Positions 48,101-50,553 of a DNA stretch of 64,000 nucleotides are shown piece after piece (positions within the stretch are counted from its first letter, which is position 1; each line of letters opens with the position of its first letter). Source of the DNA: Ligula intestinalis (lineage: Eukaryota > Platyhelminthes > Cestoda > Diphyllobothriidea > Diphyllobothriidae). The DNA is taken from NCBI GenBank assembly GCA_036362985.1, contig JAYGXS010000004.1:35159540-35223539 (forward strand), written 5' to 3'. The notes below the pieces were generated by a model. The model was not told the origin of the DNA. It ran no database searches and saw nothing but the letters and a program-made list of their open reading frames with translations. A program made the position numbers and the translations under genes.

Positions 48101-50553
48101 GCCACATGGGCAGTGCGCCTGATGCTCATGACCACTGAGATGCAGAATAGGGATAACCTTATGATAAGAGCGGACAGCTGGCTGACACTGTCTGCGCAAA
48201 ATGACCGAAGTAGATGTTAATATTCGACTTTTACTTCCCCTATCAACGCAATGATTTACCCTCCCTGTGATTGACAACCTTGAAGTGTCCGCTCGCACTG
48301 CATTTCGATAAAGCCGCAGTATTAAAATGCTGAGGTCATATTTTTAAATACGGGCTGAGTTAGAAGACTTTGTTTCTTACCGTATTCTATTTTTGACTTT
48401 CCTATGCATAGCACGAAATGGGTTGCCTTGAGGACAAAGTGAACTGTGACAATGCCTGGATAAATGTAACTTCAATTCACATACAAGTGCCAGGCTCTTA
48501 CAGATTTTGGGAGCTGCTGCCACAGGTGAGTCCCTAATTCGCATCCTTTAGTTCTGAACCAATATGCCTTAAAACAGCATTGCACTTTTTATAAACAGGC
48601 CTTTTTTGGCTTCCTCCCCTCCATCAAGCCTGTTTTTCTGGCACGTTAGCTAACTTTCACAAGAAAAGCAATTTCATCCAATATAGAAGTCGTTTGTACA
48701 GTTATTGCGTACCCGCTGCTCTGAAATCGTGTTCACCATGTTCCAGCTAGTACGAAGTGTGGAAAATGGACTTTATTAGAAGATACCAGCCCCTAGAGTA
48801 TTTCCGAGACACCTTGAACTAACTCCGTCGTTTGTGACTTACAGCTGACTTCGGGAAGCACTTGCGCAGTGGATTGTGTATCGCATTAAATTTCAACAGG
48901 AATTCTGAAATGTATTTTCAGTGCGATCAAATTACTATAATGGAACTATAACACTTTATCGCGTGCAACAAGTTCAAGATATTTCAGTCATACAAGGATG
49001 CCGGCAGCTAAACTTATTTATTTTTGATCACCTGTAAAAGCGTACTATTTAAAAAAATGGTCACTTAAATCATCGACATTTCATTAATAATTCTGGACAC
49101 CACTATAAATTCAAATGTGTTCCATAGAGGACATTCAAAGAAGTATTCATTAATGTACTCATTTGGTAGATATTTGCGGCTTCGTAGCCTAGTTCTCCAT
49201 TCGAAAAGCAAGCTCTCTAAATTGCCGATTAACTATGAACCCTGCCGGCCGCTTCATTAAACGTCTCCAAAATATATACTGCATACACTGTGTCAAACGA
49301 ACAGTAAAAATGTCTCTTTGCTTTGAGGGTAAAATCACATTGATCTCATAATATTTTGCAATGGGTGCGGACCATGTTGCATAGCTTTTAGGCAACGCTA
49401 CTAAGTTGACAGATATAGCACAGTCTGAATTATCATTTATGGCCTTCCAAAGTTTCGTAATTAGAAACTCCGTTAAATTTGAGAAGTTCCAAAGTATGAC
49501 ATTTAATGAAAATGCACTTGATTGTCTAGTGAGTACAAGAAAGAATATTTTGGGGCAATCGTTTTATCATATACAATTGAATTTTTAAGGACATTTATGC
49601 CGATGAGAAAAGGCATGTTATGTATGCAGTGATCGTGTTTGCTTTGCGCAGGCTGCCAGAGAGAACTTAGTTTAAAGCCAGTATCCTCATGCAACTCAAA
49701 TATTAAAACTCAGTTTATGGCAACCAATTGTTTTCAGCAACTCGTCATTAGGCCAAACATTTGCAAGGGAAATGAGCGCTGCACATAACGATTAAAGTTT
49801 GAATATGTAGAAAAATCAATGACTGCCTAAGATGGGTGCTGACTGGCAACTGCGGACTATGTCAGTTTGGGCATGTAGGCCATATCAGCTTGTTGGTCGA
49901 GAGACTGCCGGTAGTTGGTAGGAGAGAAATGCTTTCACCACCTGGTGTCAGTATAGGCCATGGAAATGTTAGAGCTTGTGTCAGCGTCTTCTGACATGAA
50001 CTACACCGACACCACGTGGCGATAGTATTTCGCCCCTACCAACTAGCGGCAGTCTCTCAACCAAAACTCTGATATAGCCTACATGCGCAAACTGGCATAG
50101 GCCACAGTGGCCAATCAGCACCCATGTTAGACAGTTATTGATTTTTCTAATGCTCAAACTTTAATTTTTATGCTCAGCGTTCATTTCCTTACAAATGTTT
50201 GACCTGATGACGAGTTGCTGAAAACAATTATTTGCCATAAACTGACTTTTAAGATTAACTGAAATACCTTGGAATTGGGCCGCCAGCTATTCAAAATAAC
50301 AATTGCACTGAAGGAATATTTTCGAAGGAAAAGCCCAGTTGAGAATTTCGATTTTCGTTTTCTGTCGTAAAAAACTACTATATGTCTTGTTTTGCCCATA
50401 CAATGCACTTGCTTACTCCTTTCAACTCCATTTTAGCTGTTTGTTGTCAAGGATGTCGAGGCAAAGTGGGAGAGTCTGTCTTCTCTGCCACCAGTACGTG
50501 AGAGTCATCTCCAGGCTATAGCAGTTTTTAATGAAAAACTCATCCGCGCATAG
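1..50553 (+). CDS. TRPM2-like cation channel with NUDT9-H-like domain (spliced gene, 5' partial)
   Basis: Predicted membrane cation channel of the TRPM family. Twenty-one coding exons: 1-135, 3234-3349, 3437-3583, 10453-10582, 12287-12497, 14199-14424, 15508-15618, 21281-21412, 22318-22449, 26332-26580, 27610-27811, 27994-28129, 30581-30771, 35147-35451, 39056-39121, 42827-42908, 43796-43917, 44119-44421, 46023-46187, 48412-48525, 50437-50553. All introns are GT-AG, the phases agree at every junction and no stop occurs, giving about 1129 residues. Family blocks occur in the expected order: MHR repeats, S1-S6, IGPK in the S4-S5 linker, INLLIAMF in S6, TRP helix, then NPFGRTG and DNAWI of NUDT9-H. 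The N-terminal MHR1/2 region lies upstream of the window. Several functional residues differ from the family (see exons 9, 10, 13, 18 and 19). An intact frame argues for a working gene. I cannot tell which flatworm TRPM paralogue it is. Confidence 0.9.
590..2570 (+). mobile_element. RTE-like LINE remnant (multiply frameshifted)
   Basis: Lies in TRPM intron 1. The longest piece (1133-1723) carries RT N-terminal motifs such as HWREHYVHLLNF, KASGDDGIPTEI and NCRNISFIDVAAKVL. Other frames continue with RPNQAGFG (about 1745), YQQPTAVCFF (about 1830), GVRQGCVLSHILFN (about 2030), LDYADEIALL (about 2155) and LLPNGQSKDGIVSR (about 2375). The RT palm aspartate block is mutated to FFNS and the YADD second Asp to Glu, with many stops, so it is dead. 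The upstream limit near 590 is uncertain. Confidence 0.8.
2571..3233. other. rest of TRPM intron 1, no feature seen
   Basis: AT-rich intronic sequence between the LINE remnant and exon 2. No coding or repeat signal that I recognise. Confidence 0.5.
3234..3349 (+). CDS. TRPM exon 2 (MHR repeat)
   Basis: Acceptor ttaattacag, donor cgc|gtaagt. It encodes ELFEGVDANEIWKFRLRMA and a following helix ending GVDWR. This corresponds to the TRPM block where a helix of the 'LAWDRVD' type precedes the MHR ankyrin-like pair. The first codon is completed by the last base of exon 1. Confidence 0.85.
3437..3583 (+). CDS. TRPM exon 3 (MHR repeat)
   Basis: 49 codons in phase 0, acceptor ttttgaag, donor aat|gtatgt. 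The peptide VEISLLEDKRDFLQLLLDAG with RYITLELIEKLY matches the TRPM pattern 'ALVxxKPEFVxLFxxxG...F(L/V)T...L..LY'. The preceding intron is only 87 bp. Confidence 0.9.
3795..4300 (+). repeat. intronic repeat family D, copy 1
   Basis: It shares blocks with 4583-5280 and 6410-7010. These include 'gaatatgaacttacta', 'ttgtaagacacccg' and the 'gattgg...gtgggcg...ttaa..cccc' segment near 4060-4140. Copy 2 ends in a CR1-like LINE 3' coding end, so this is probably an older, truncated piece of the same element. A CA/CACACA-rich stretch follows at about 4380-4490. Confidence 0.6.
4583..5545 (+). mobile_element. CR1-like LINE 3' end (family D, copy 2)
   Basis: At 5177-5245 the plus strand reads AWNTLPEEVVLSTCVNAF followed by KSRLD, the typical C-terminal end of CR1-type reverse transcriptases ('W(N/D)xLPxxVVxAxxVxxFKxRLD'). 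At about 5518 it finishes with 'aataaactgatgctga' and a short CTGATR repeat, which is how such LINEs usually end. Upstream of 5100 the frame is lost. It lies in TRPM intron 3. Confidence 0.65.
5546..6409. other. intron 3 interval with homopolymer and CTA-rich tracts
   Basis: Holds a run of 12 G at 5611-5622 and a (CTA/CAA)-rich low-complexity stretch near 6290-6330. The short ORFs at 5791 and 6151 look like chance: they lack domain or codon signal. Confidence 0.5.
6410..7010 (+). repeat. intronic repeat family D, copy 3
   Basis: Starts with 'agcagatgggaatatgag', as copy 1 does, and repeats the 'gagcgccat.ttggttt' block at about 6601 and the 'aattagc.aggcatga' block at about 6823 seen in copy 2. 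Decayed, with no readable frame. Confidence 0.6.
7011..8720. other. intron 3 interval, mostly unassigned
   Basis: No coding segment that I can place. The ORF at 7771-8073 has no domain signal. Near 8245-8285 there is a SINE-tail-like fragment (cgactaat.aggcagaaatggccatt) matching the SINE copies elsewhere in the gene. Confidence 0.4.
8725..9140. repeat. fold-back element with tRNA-like arms (copy 1)
   Basis: The left end (about 8729-8805) reads as the reverse complement of a tRNA-like unit ('ggcgggatttgaatcc'). The right part (about 9018-9130) carries a plus-strand unit: D-arm-like 'gtaactcaactgggagagc' and T-arm 'gcaggttcaaatcccgc'. The middle shares 'tgattgcttaggaaatc' in inverse with the copy at 46250-46740. 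Best read as a non-autonomous element built from a tRNA-related unit in inverted orientation. Confidence 0.6.
9141..10080. other. intron 3 interval, no feature seen
   Basis: No recognisable gene or repeat. Short antisense ORF at 9267-9491 looks like chance. Confidence 0.4.
10083..10245 (+). mobile_element. tRNA-derived SINE, copy a
   Basis: Box A-like 'gtggcttgagtgttagagg' and box B-like 'tcgctggtttgagcccc' lie about 35 bp apart, followed by a 'tatggctggt' tail start shared with other copies. It sits about 210 bp upstream of exon 4. Confidence 0.55.
10453..10582 (+). CDS. TRPM exon 4 (MHR linker)
   Basis: Acceptor ttccgcacag, donor tcag|gtgagt, 43 codons plus one base. The peptide includes VDTVLSHTLGHKFNKVLPK, comparable to the TRPM segment 'VxxVLxxLxGDFxxPLY'. 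It is the only segment I found between exons 3 and 5 that converts phase 0 to phase 1, as the flanking exons require. Sequence similarity alone is weak. Confidence 0.7.
11290..12155 (+). repeat. unclassified interspersed repeat family C, copy 1
   Basis: Homologous in order to 31015-31690 and 37475-38600. Shared blocks include 'ttgacgtttcgga', 'taattgctcgatggccggcg', 'gcggcaaactat' and the 'atagacgactccaaatg' type block. Its head resembles the arms of the fold-back at 30055-30527, so the two may belong to one element. The ORF at 11735 inside it has no known domain. Lies in TRPM intron 4. Confidence 0.55.
12287..12497 (+). CDS. TRPM exon 5 (MHR, 'LLIWA' block)
   Basis: Acceptor tttttgtcccag, donor ttt|gtaagt. 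It carries an acidic stretch DSDEEDGEK, then LLLQLLIWAFICRRFELSHI and an alanine-rich helix PIPAALLLVNLAERM. This matches the TRPM 'DLLIWA(I/V)xxxRRxxA' block with the following 'AAALxxxxxLK'. It starts with two bases that complete an Ala codon with exon 4. Confidence 0.9.
12498..13135. other. TRPM intron 5, first part
   Basis: No recognisable gene, RNA or repeat. Confidence 0.4.
13136..13890. repeat. imperfect tandem duplication, about 330-390 bp units (family E)
   Basis: Unit 1 at about 13136-13463 and unit 2 at about 13496-13888 share 'cccgtagctaca', 'cggccacac', 'gcgcaatgatctc.c.gcttcgtatt' and 'cgacagaaaat', in the same order. A further fragment ('aagatgatctcgtggcttc') occurs at about 46975. 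On the minus strand both units keep a reading segment like EYEAVRSLR followed by an FIYL block, which may be a remnant coding signal. Unit 2 carries an extra insertion near 13720-13790. Confidence 0.6.
14199..14424 (+). CDS. TRPM exon 6 (pre-S1 MHR4)
   Basis: Acceptor ataccttctag, donor agg|gtgagt. It encodes FYERMAVGILEECHSND, then KHFIEHQASQTCVKRVWFG. These match the TRPM2 blocks around 'AIGVFxECYxxxEExA' and 'FxxHxxxQxxLTxxWWG'. A SINE-like sequence begins almost directly after the donor. Confidence 0.93.
14440..14565 (+). mobile_element. SINE, copy b, abutting exon 6 donor
   Basis: Contains box B-like 'cgagtttgaatcctggg' and the shared tail 'tatggctggctgaagatgg...agaaatggtcatt'. It begins within about 20 bp of the exon 6 splice donor. 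Confidence 0.6.
14566..15507. other. TRPM intron 6 remainder
   Basis: Mostly unassigned. At about 15310-15360 there is a SINE-tail fragment ('ggctgatgacaactaagaa'). Confidence 0.45.
15508..15618 (+). CDS. TRPM exon 7 (pre-S1)
   Basis: Acceptor ttattacag, donor cag|gtacgc, 37 codons in phase 0. It encodes SIIMGIIFPPVVPLIVEYR and ends near GSQAQ. This corresponds to the conserved hydrophobic pre-S1 segment of TRPM channels ('xxLxPPxxxLxExK...SQAQ'). Confidence 0.9.
15619..16739. other. TRPM intron 7, first part
   Basis: AT-rich to 16150, then a more GC-rich stretch (16415-16735) that may be the 5' part of the Penelope-like fragment that follows. The ORF at 16163 lacks a domain. Confidence 0.4.
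16740..18090 (+). mobile_element. Penelope-like element fragment 1 (RT end, GIY-YIG, 3' tail)
   Basis: From about 16850 the plus strand reads DLQLKMEGEVEGRLPFLNVL, the Penelope RT thumb/palm-edge block 'EEEVEGxLPFLDVLV'. At 17215-17400 it reads GVSETVARSLALFGLGVAHK and then GFVYRL with NYIGET about 13 residues later, the GIY-YIG endonuclease core of canonical PLEs. Stops and frameshifts are frequent, so it is a dead copy. The tail (about 17565-18090) matches 45320-45890. Confidence 0.85.
18270..18610 (+). mobile_element. CR1-like LINE 3' coding fragment
   Basis: Reads CRQLRGELIQAFRMQRGQN then SGDFFKLATATSLRG, and in another frame WNALRVDIAMYHRQTCLRGR. These are the C-terminal landmarks of CR1-type RTs ('RRLRGDLIxxFxIxxG', 'DFFxLxxxxxLRGH', 'WNxLPxxVVxxxxVxxFKxRLD'). 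Contains an internal frameshift. Confidence 0.75.
18611..19439. other. TRPM intron 7 interval, no feature seen
   Basis: No gene or repeat recognised. A SINE-tail-like 'ggctgatgacca' occurs at about 18826. Confidence 0.4.
19440..21100 (+). mobile_element. Penelope-like element fragment 2 (RT core)
   Basis: Plus-strand pieces: FLDISSLFTNVPVAETVDYI (about 19599), LYRQLDGVAKGSPLGSL (about 19768), KNYGRYVDDIFAIAP (about 19882), GSLPFLDVLL (about 20013), CKKSWSGLYTNFNSFV (about 20083) and YKVSPNYLKFLGQRSLATAE (about 20659). The catalytic LDIS and VDD residues survive but stops and frameshifts interrupt the frame. The region at about 21030-21090 matches the 3' end of fragment 3 ('tcgccaaatactcttctgaa'). 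It belongs to a different PLE subfamily from fragment 1. Confidence 0.87.
21281..21412 (+). CDS. TRPM exon 8 (pre-S1 linker to S1)
   Basis: Acceptor ttattggtttag, donor ttt|gtaagc, 44 codons in phase 0. A basic, polar linker is followed by YFNYIKDFYCAPQTRFINNF, the TRPM '(F)FxAPxxKFxxN' motif that leads into S1. The linker itself is lineage-specific. Confidence 0.85.
22085..22170 (-). mobile_element. SINE tail fragment, copy c
   Basis: The reverse complement reads 'tatggctggctaatgacgg...actaagctagaaat', the tail shared by the SINE copies. Confidence 0.6.
22318..22449 (+). CDS. TRPM exon 9 (S1-S2)
   Basis: Acceptor tttatttttag, donor tcg|gtaggt. It encodes S1 (ILSVLLIIAFSLAILLW), a short loop, and S2 ending LLENIRS. 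In TRPM2/4/8 the S2 end reads like E-E-x-R-Q and supplies a Glu and a Gln to the calcium site. Here those positions are Asn (22438-22440) and Ser (22447-22449). Confidence 0.9.
22450..23700. other. TRPM intron 9, first part
   Basis: No feature I can support. Overlapping antisense ORFs at 23221-23710 show no domain. Confidence 0.4.
23703..24662 (-). pseudogene. candidate antisense retrocopy of an unrecognised gene
   Basis: Several minus-strand open pieces follow each other in a protein-like way. They are VNDWAVGKNEIADYLFALLF to PIQANIRVPGSN (about 24660-24424), YLPALRNACRKSDVLGYKQS to LNGKSIRRHNNGLSLMWQMG (about 24260-24040), then, after a frame change, an acidic Ser/Thr-rich tail ending near 23703. 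Composition is unlike the surrounding AT-rich intron. No intron-like gap is obvious, so a processed pseudogene or a TE Gag-like fragment is possible. I do not recognise the protein. Confidence 0.35.
24373..24424. repeat. perfect 52-nt palindrome with GAA/TTC arms
   Basis: A (GAA)n tract runs into GACTCGATCG, then its exact reverse complement follows with (TTC)n. The centre lies between 24398 and 24399 and there is no loop. Confidence 0.9.
24720..25350 (+). mobile_element. CR1-like LINE reverse transcriptase remnant
   Basis: From about 25105 the plus strand reads PGLDAILAKPLKSLASQMAK, VFQASFATGCLRAS then KPATLTPLLKRRCR and ATNYRPVKIT. These are the ordered RT blocks 'PGPDGIxxxxLKxLA', 'FxxSFxxGxLPxxWKxAxVxPxFKKG' and 'NYRPVSLT'. 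Broken by stops and frameshifts. Confidence 0.75.
25351..26331. other. end of TRPM intron 9, no feature seen
   Basis: AT-rich. A short antisense ORF at 25896-26141 has no domain signal. Confidence 0.4.
26332..26580 (+). CDS. TRPM exon 10 (S3-S4 and S4-S5 linker start)
   Basis: Acceptor tttccccctccag, donor atg|gtgagt, 83 codons. S3 begins SSWNLVFFACICLFILGN; S4 ends FRFFVASRSIGPKLLMINKM, matching TRPM 'xLGPKIxxxxRM'. The Asn of the S3 calcium site is kept (26380-26382). The Asp expected three residues later is Phe (26389-26391). The Arg expected in the S4 ligand pocket aligns to Phe. Confidence 0.95.
26770..27365 (+). mobile_element. Penelope-like element fragment 3 (endonuclease end and 3' tail)
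   Basis: Encodes CGAGYIGRIGWRLS (YIG half of a GIY-YIG domain, about 26909) and VIYKVSPKCLNSLGQRLLAT with ALCAQEKLLYCLPLEWP, matching fragment 2 in the same order. The tail near 27320-27358 ('tcgccatttactcttctga') matches the end of fragment 2. It starts within 200 bp of the exon 10 donor, in intron 10. Confidence 0.82.
27610..27811 (+). CDS. TRPM exon 11 (S5, pore helix, filter)
   Basis: Acceptor ccattgctag, donor tag|gtaagt. S5 is hydrophobic (LLPFLAIIIIFWLSFTVFLV). The pore helix FFVGMRNSFFAMFGEFNID carries Gly-Glu at 27775-27780, where TRPM2/4/8 have Gly-Gln and TRPM6/7 have Gly-Glu. An acidic filter suggests divalent permeation, which is inference. Confidence 0.95.
27994..28129 (+). CDS. 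TRPM exon 12 (outer pore loop and S6)
   Basis: Acceptor taaattacag, donor tac|gtgagt. The outer pore loop is short and has two Cys (28011 and 28029) in the place of the conserved TRPM disulfide pair. S6 ends HVILINLLIAMF, the hallmark TRPM sequence. Intron 11 before it is only 182 bp. Confidence 0.96.
28130..30054. other. TRPM intron 12, first part
   Basis: Contains a (GGA)n microsatellite at 28221-28247. The rest shows no feature I recognise. Confidence 0.5.
28221..28247 (+). repeat. (GGA)n microsatellite
   Basis: Nine uninterrupted GGA units. Confidence 0.95.
30056..30527. repeat. fold-back element upstream of TRPM exon 13
   Basis: Left arm at about 30056-30209 and right arm at about 30379-30527 are inverted copies. 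Both share 'gcgatcact', 'gaatccttaatcata' and 'cacagatatcacggt' when one is reverse-complemented. The 170-bp centre is unique. The outer ends resemble the head of repeat family C. The right arm ends about 53 bp before the exon 13 start. Confidence 0.75.
30581..30771 (+). CDS. TRPM exon 13 (TRP helix)
   Basis: Acceptor tatttttaag, donor tct|gtaagt. The TRP helix reads KQLWAMQQFILVQTF, with the invariant Trp at 30621-30623. It is followed by the family's Pro-rich turn and a re-entrant hydrophobic segment. Relative to the TRPM8 helix 'WKFQRYFLVQEY', Lys is Ala, Arg is Gln, Glu is Thr and Tyr is Phe. The next helix Arg is Ala. A fold-back repeat ends about 55 bp before the acceptor. Confidence 0.93.
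31015..31690 (+). repeat. unclassified interspersed repeat family C, copy 2
   Basis: Shares ordered blocks with 11290-12155 and 37475-38600 ('cggctccccgtttatcg', 'atgctcgatgacc', 'gcggctcacgcga'). The open frame at 31261-31653 (130 codons) spans most of it but has no motif I know. It is not readable in the other copies beyond short pieces. Confidence 0.55.
31691..35146. other. TRPM intron 13 remainder
   Basis: About 3.4 kb without a feature I can support. Short ORFs at 32551, 32714 and 33580 (minus) have no recognisable domain. Strongly AT-rich from 33900. Confidence 0.4.
35147..35451 (+). CDS. TRPM exon 14 (post-TRP cytosolic helices)
   Basis: Acceptor gcatgttaag, donor gag|gtgagt, 305 bp. 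It encodes RHERQLISWQKFCSLDFLRH, which lines up with TRPM2 'EEAALLSWExYLKExYL', then a lysine-rich linker and a helix LAVLQNYIEELSDGLARV in the place of the TRPM coiled coil. The reading frame extends upstream of the first ATG, as expected for an internal exon. Confidence 0.88.
35452..37474. other. TRPM intron 14, first part
   Basis: Includes an (AT)n run at 36702-36719. The segments near 36100-36180 and 51900-51990 both carry 'gggactaactcatccc/gggaattactcgtccc' followed by 'gggggctcac', a minor dispersed repeat. No gene. Confidence 0.4.
37475..38600 (+). repeat. unclassified interspersed repeat family C, copy 3
   Basis: Longest copy. Shares 'taattgctcgatgactggcg' (about 37998), 'ttcaccggaagtgg' (about 38085), 'ggcagactatgactcaagc' (about 38206) and a tail 'atagatgactaca' with the other copies. 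Extra sequence at about 37650-37950 is absent from copy 1. Confidence 0.55.
38601..39055. other. end of TRPM intron 14, no feature seen
   Basis: No gene or repeat recognised. Confidence 0.4.
39056..39121 (+). CDS. TRPM exon 15 (linker, small exon)
   Basis: 66 bp in phase 0, acceptor atttctgaag, donor atg|gtaagt. It encodes AFQMLRAITPRPNLPAENPD, a linker before NUDT9-H with no family landmark. Support comes from strong splice sites and frame agreement. Confidence 0.6.
39122..42826. other. TRPM intron 15, mostly purine-biased non-coding DNA
   Basis: A G-rich stretch at about 39860-40000 and 41040-41240. A segment at 40180-40257 resembles the left arm of the long inverted repeat at 58365-59138 ('ggttgat.atgtgatccagct'). 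A separate inverted repeat lies at 40521-40690. A short hairpin occurs at 42496-42521. No exon-like segment apart from 42827-42908. Confidence 0.5.
40521..40690. repeat. imperfect inverted repeat
   Basis: Left arm 40521-40590 and right arm 40615-40690 share 'ggcatcaataaatttcgtga' and 'agcttctcagc' in inverted orientation, separated by a short spacer. Confidence 0.8.
42827..42908 (+). CDS. TRPM exon 16 (linker, small exon)
   Basis: 82 bp, acceptor tttacactgcag, donor gatg|gtaagt. It is needed to convert phase 0 (end of exon 15) to phase 1 (start of exon 17). It encodes SARLIGLSMFVFFKDRSD within a linker that is not conserved, so the assignment rests on phase and splice signals. Confidence 0.6.
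43018..43110 (+). mobile_element. tRNA-like SINE head, copy e
   Basis: Box A-like 'gtagctcaatggttagacc' and a degenerate box B 'aaatcgagcctggggtgg'. No cloverleaf with a proper acceptor stem, so not a tRNA gene. Confidence 0.5.
43796..43917 (+). CDS. TRPM exon 17 (start of NUDT9-H-like domain)
   Basis: Acceptor ttcacttttag, donor gac|gtaagt, 122 bp. It encodes GSLFKGQELNIAFFVSPSDE and ends SKSIPWD. The 'VxxxxxxxPW(D/E)' ending resembles the N-terminal strand of NUDT9-H ('PDEKVPWE'). Confidence 0.8.
44119..44421 (+). CDS. TRPM exon 18 (NUDT9-H core)
   Basis: Acceptor cctgcctcatag, donor tgg|gtatga, 101 codons in phase 0. From 44233 it reads NPFGRTGLDGRGRLPAFG, an unmistakable match to the NUDT9/TRPM2 'NPxGRTGLxGRGxLxxxGPN' motif. 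It ends NASGGNHLPW, where TRPM2 has 'EHWALPGG'. The Gly-Gly that opens the Nudix box is replaced by Trp plus the first residue of the next exon. Confidence 0.95.
44745..44890 (-). mobile_element. tRNA-derived SINE, copy d
   Basis: The reverse complement has box B 'ctgggttcgagtctggg' followed by the shared tail 'tatggctggctaatgaca'. Inside TRPM intron 18. Confidence 0.6.
45060..45890. mobile_element. Penelope-like 3' segment flanked by inverted copies of its own end
   Basis: The central part (45310-45620, +) matches the tail of PLE fragment 1 at 17565 onward ('accaccatataaatttg' vs 'accaccacataaattta'). The block 45622-45860 (+) matches about 17830-18070. The block 45062-45300 is nearly its exact reverse complement, giving an inverted repeat of about 235 bp per arm. 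This layout is known for PLEs, where partial copies end in inverted or tandem terminal repeats. Confidence 0.82.
46023..46187 (+). CDS. TRPM exon 19 (NUDT9-H, Nudix-box position)
   Basis: Acceptor tactttcttgtag, donor tat|gtgagt, 55 codons in phase 0. It encodes HAPTEDKNELLEVLLLAYM, then SNLPKELKKCELDY, which aligns with TRPM2 'SFENLLKCGMEVY'. No Nudix signature (GxxxxxExxxxxxxRExxEExGU) can be found here. The domain is therefore unlikely to hydrolyse ADP-ribose. Confidence 0.88.
46250..46740. repeat. fold-back element with two inverted tRNA-like units (copy 2)
   Basis: A minus-strand tRNA-like unit at about 46316-46397 and a plus-strand unit at about 46608-46690 are near-identical in inverse. 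They share the D arm 'gtagcttagc.gtagag', an 'agcct...aggct' stem-loop and the T arm 'gcgggttcaaat'. In the plus unit the ends ggcattt/aaatgcc pair fully. The extra 'ttctctgatac' between stems, and C in place of T33, argue against a working tRNA. Outer flanks 'ttggcagatttgctt' and 'ttggtcaactcaa' extend the inversion. Confidence 0.75.
46741..48411. other. TRPM intron 19 remainder
   Basis: A fragment of repeat family E at about 46940-47010; otherwise no feature I recognise. Confidence 0.4.
48412..48525 (+). CDS. TRPM exon 20 (NUDT9-H, DNAWI motif)
   Basis: Acceptor cctatgcatag, donor cag|gtgagt, 38 codons in phase 0. It contains NCDNAWINVTSIHIQV, matching the 'NTDNAWxExxxxxxH' motif that is nearly invariant in NUDT9 and TRPM2. 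Confidence 0.95.
49690..50262. repeat. fold-back element in TRPM intron 20
   Basis: Arms of about 240-255 bp in inverted orientation. Left-arm blocks 'ctcagtttatggca', 'ttgttttcagcaactcgtca', 'taaagtttga', 'gaaaaatcaat' and 'gagactgccg.tagttggtag' recur reverse-complemented from 50255 down to 50010. The spacer of about 60 bp is unique. It has no coding capacity and is consistent with a fold-back or MITE-type element. Confidence 0.85.
50437..50553 (+). CDS. TRPM exon 21, terminal coding exon with stop
   Basis: Acceptor ctccattttag, 38 codons then TAG. It encodes AKWESLSSLPPVRESHLQAI and ends near KLIRA. This corresponds to the TRPM2 C-terminus ('xxRWxxVxxxxPLYAxHxxxL'), so the stop falls where the family ends. 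Confidence 0.9.
   Translation: MFVVKDVEAKWESLSSLPPVRESHLQAIAVFNEKLIRA

Noticed and set aside
1..50553. The channel being the praziquantel-activated TRPM itself
   Set aside because: The TRP-helix and S4 pocket residues do not match the Asp/Glu-Tyr-Arg and Arg pattern expected; a paralogue is more likely, pending a tree.
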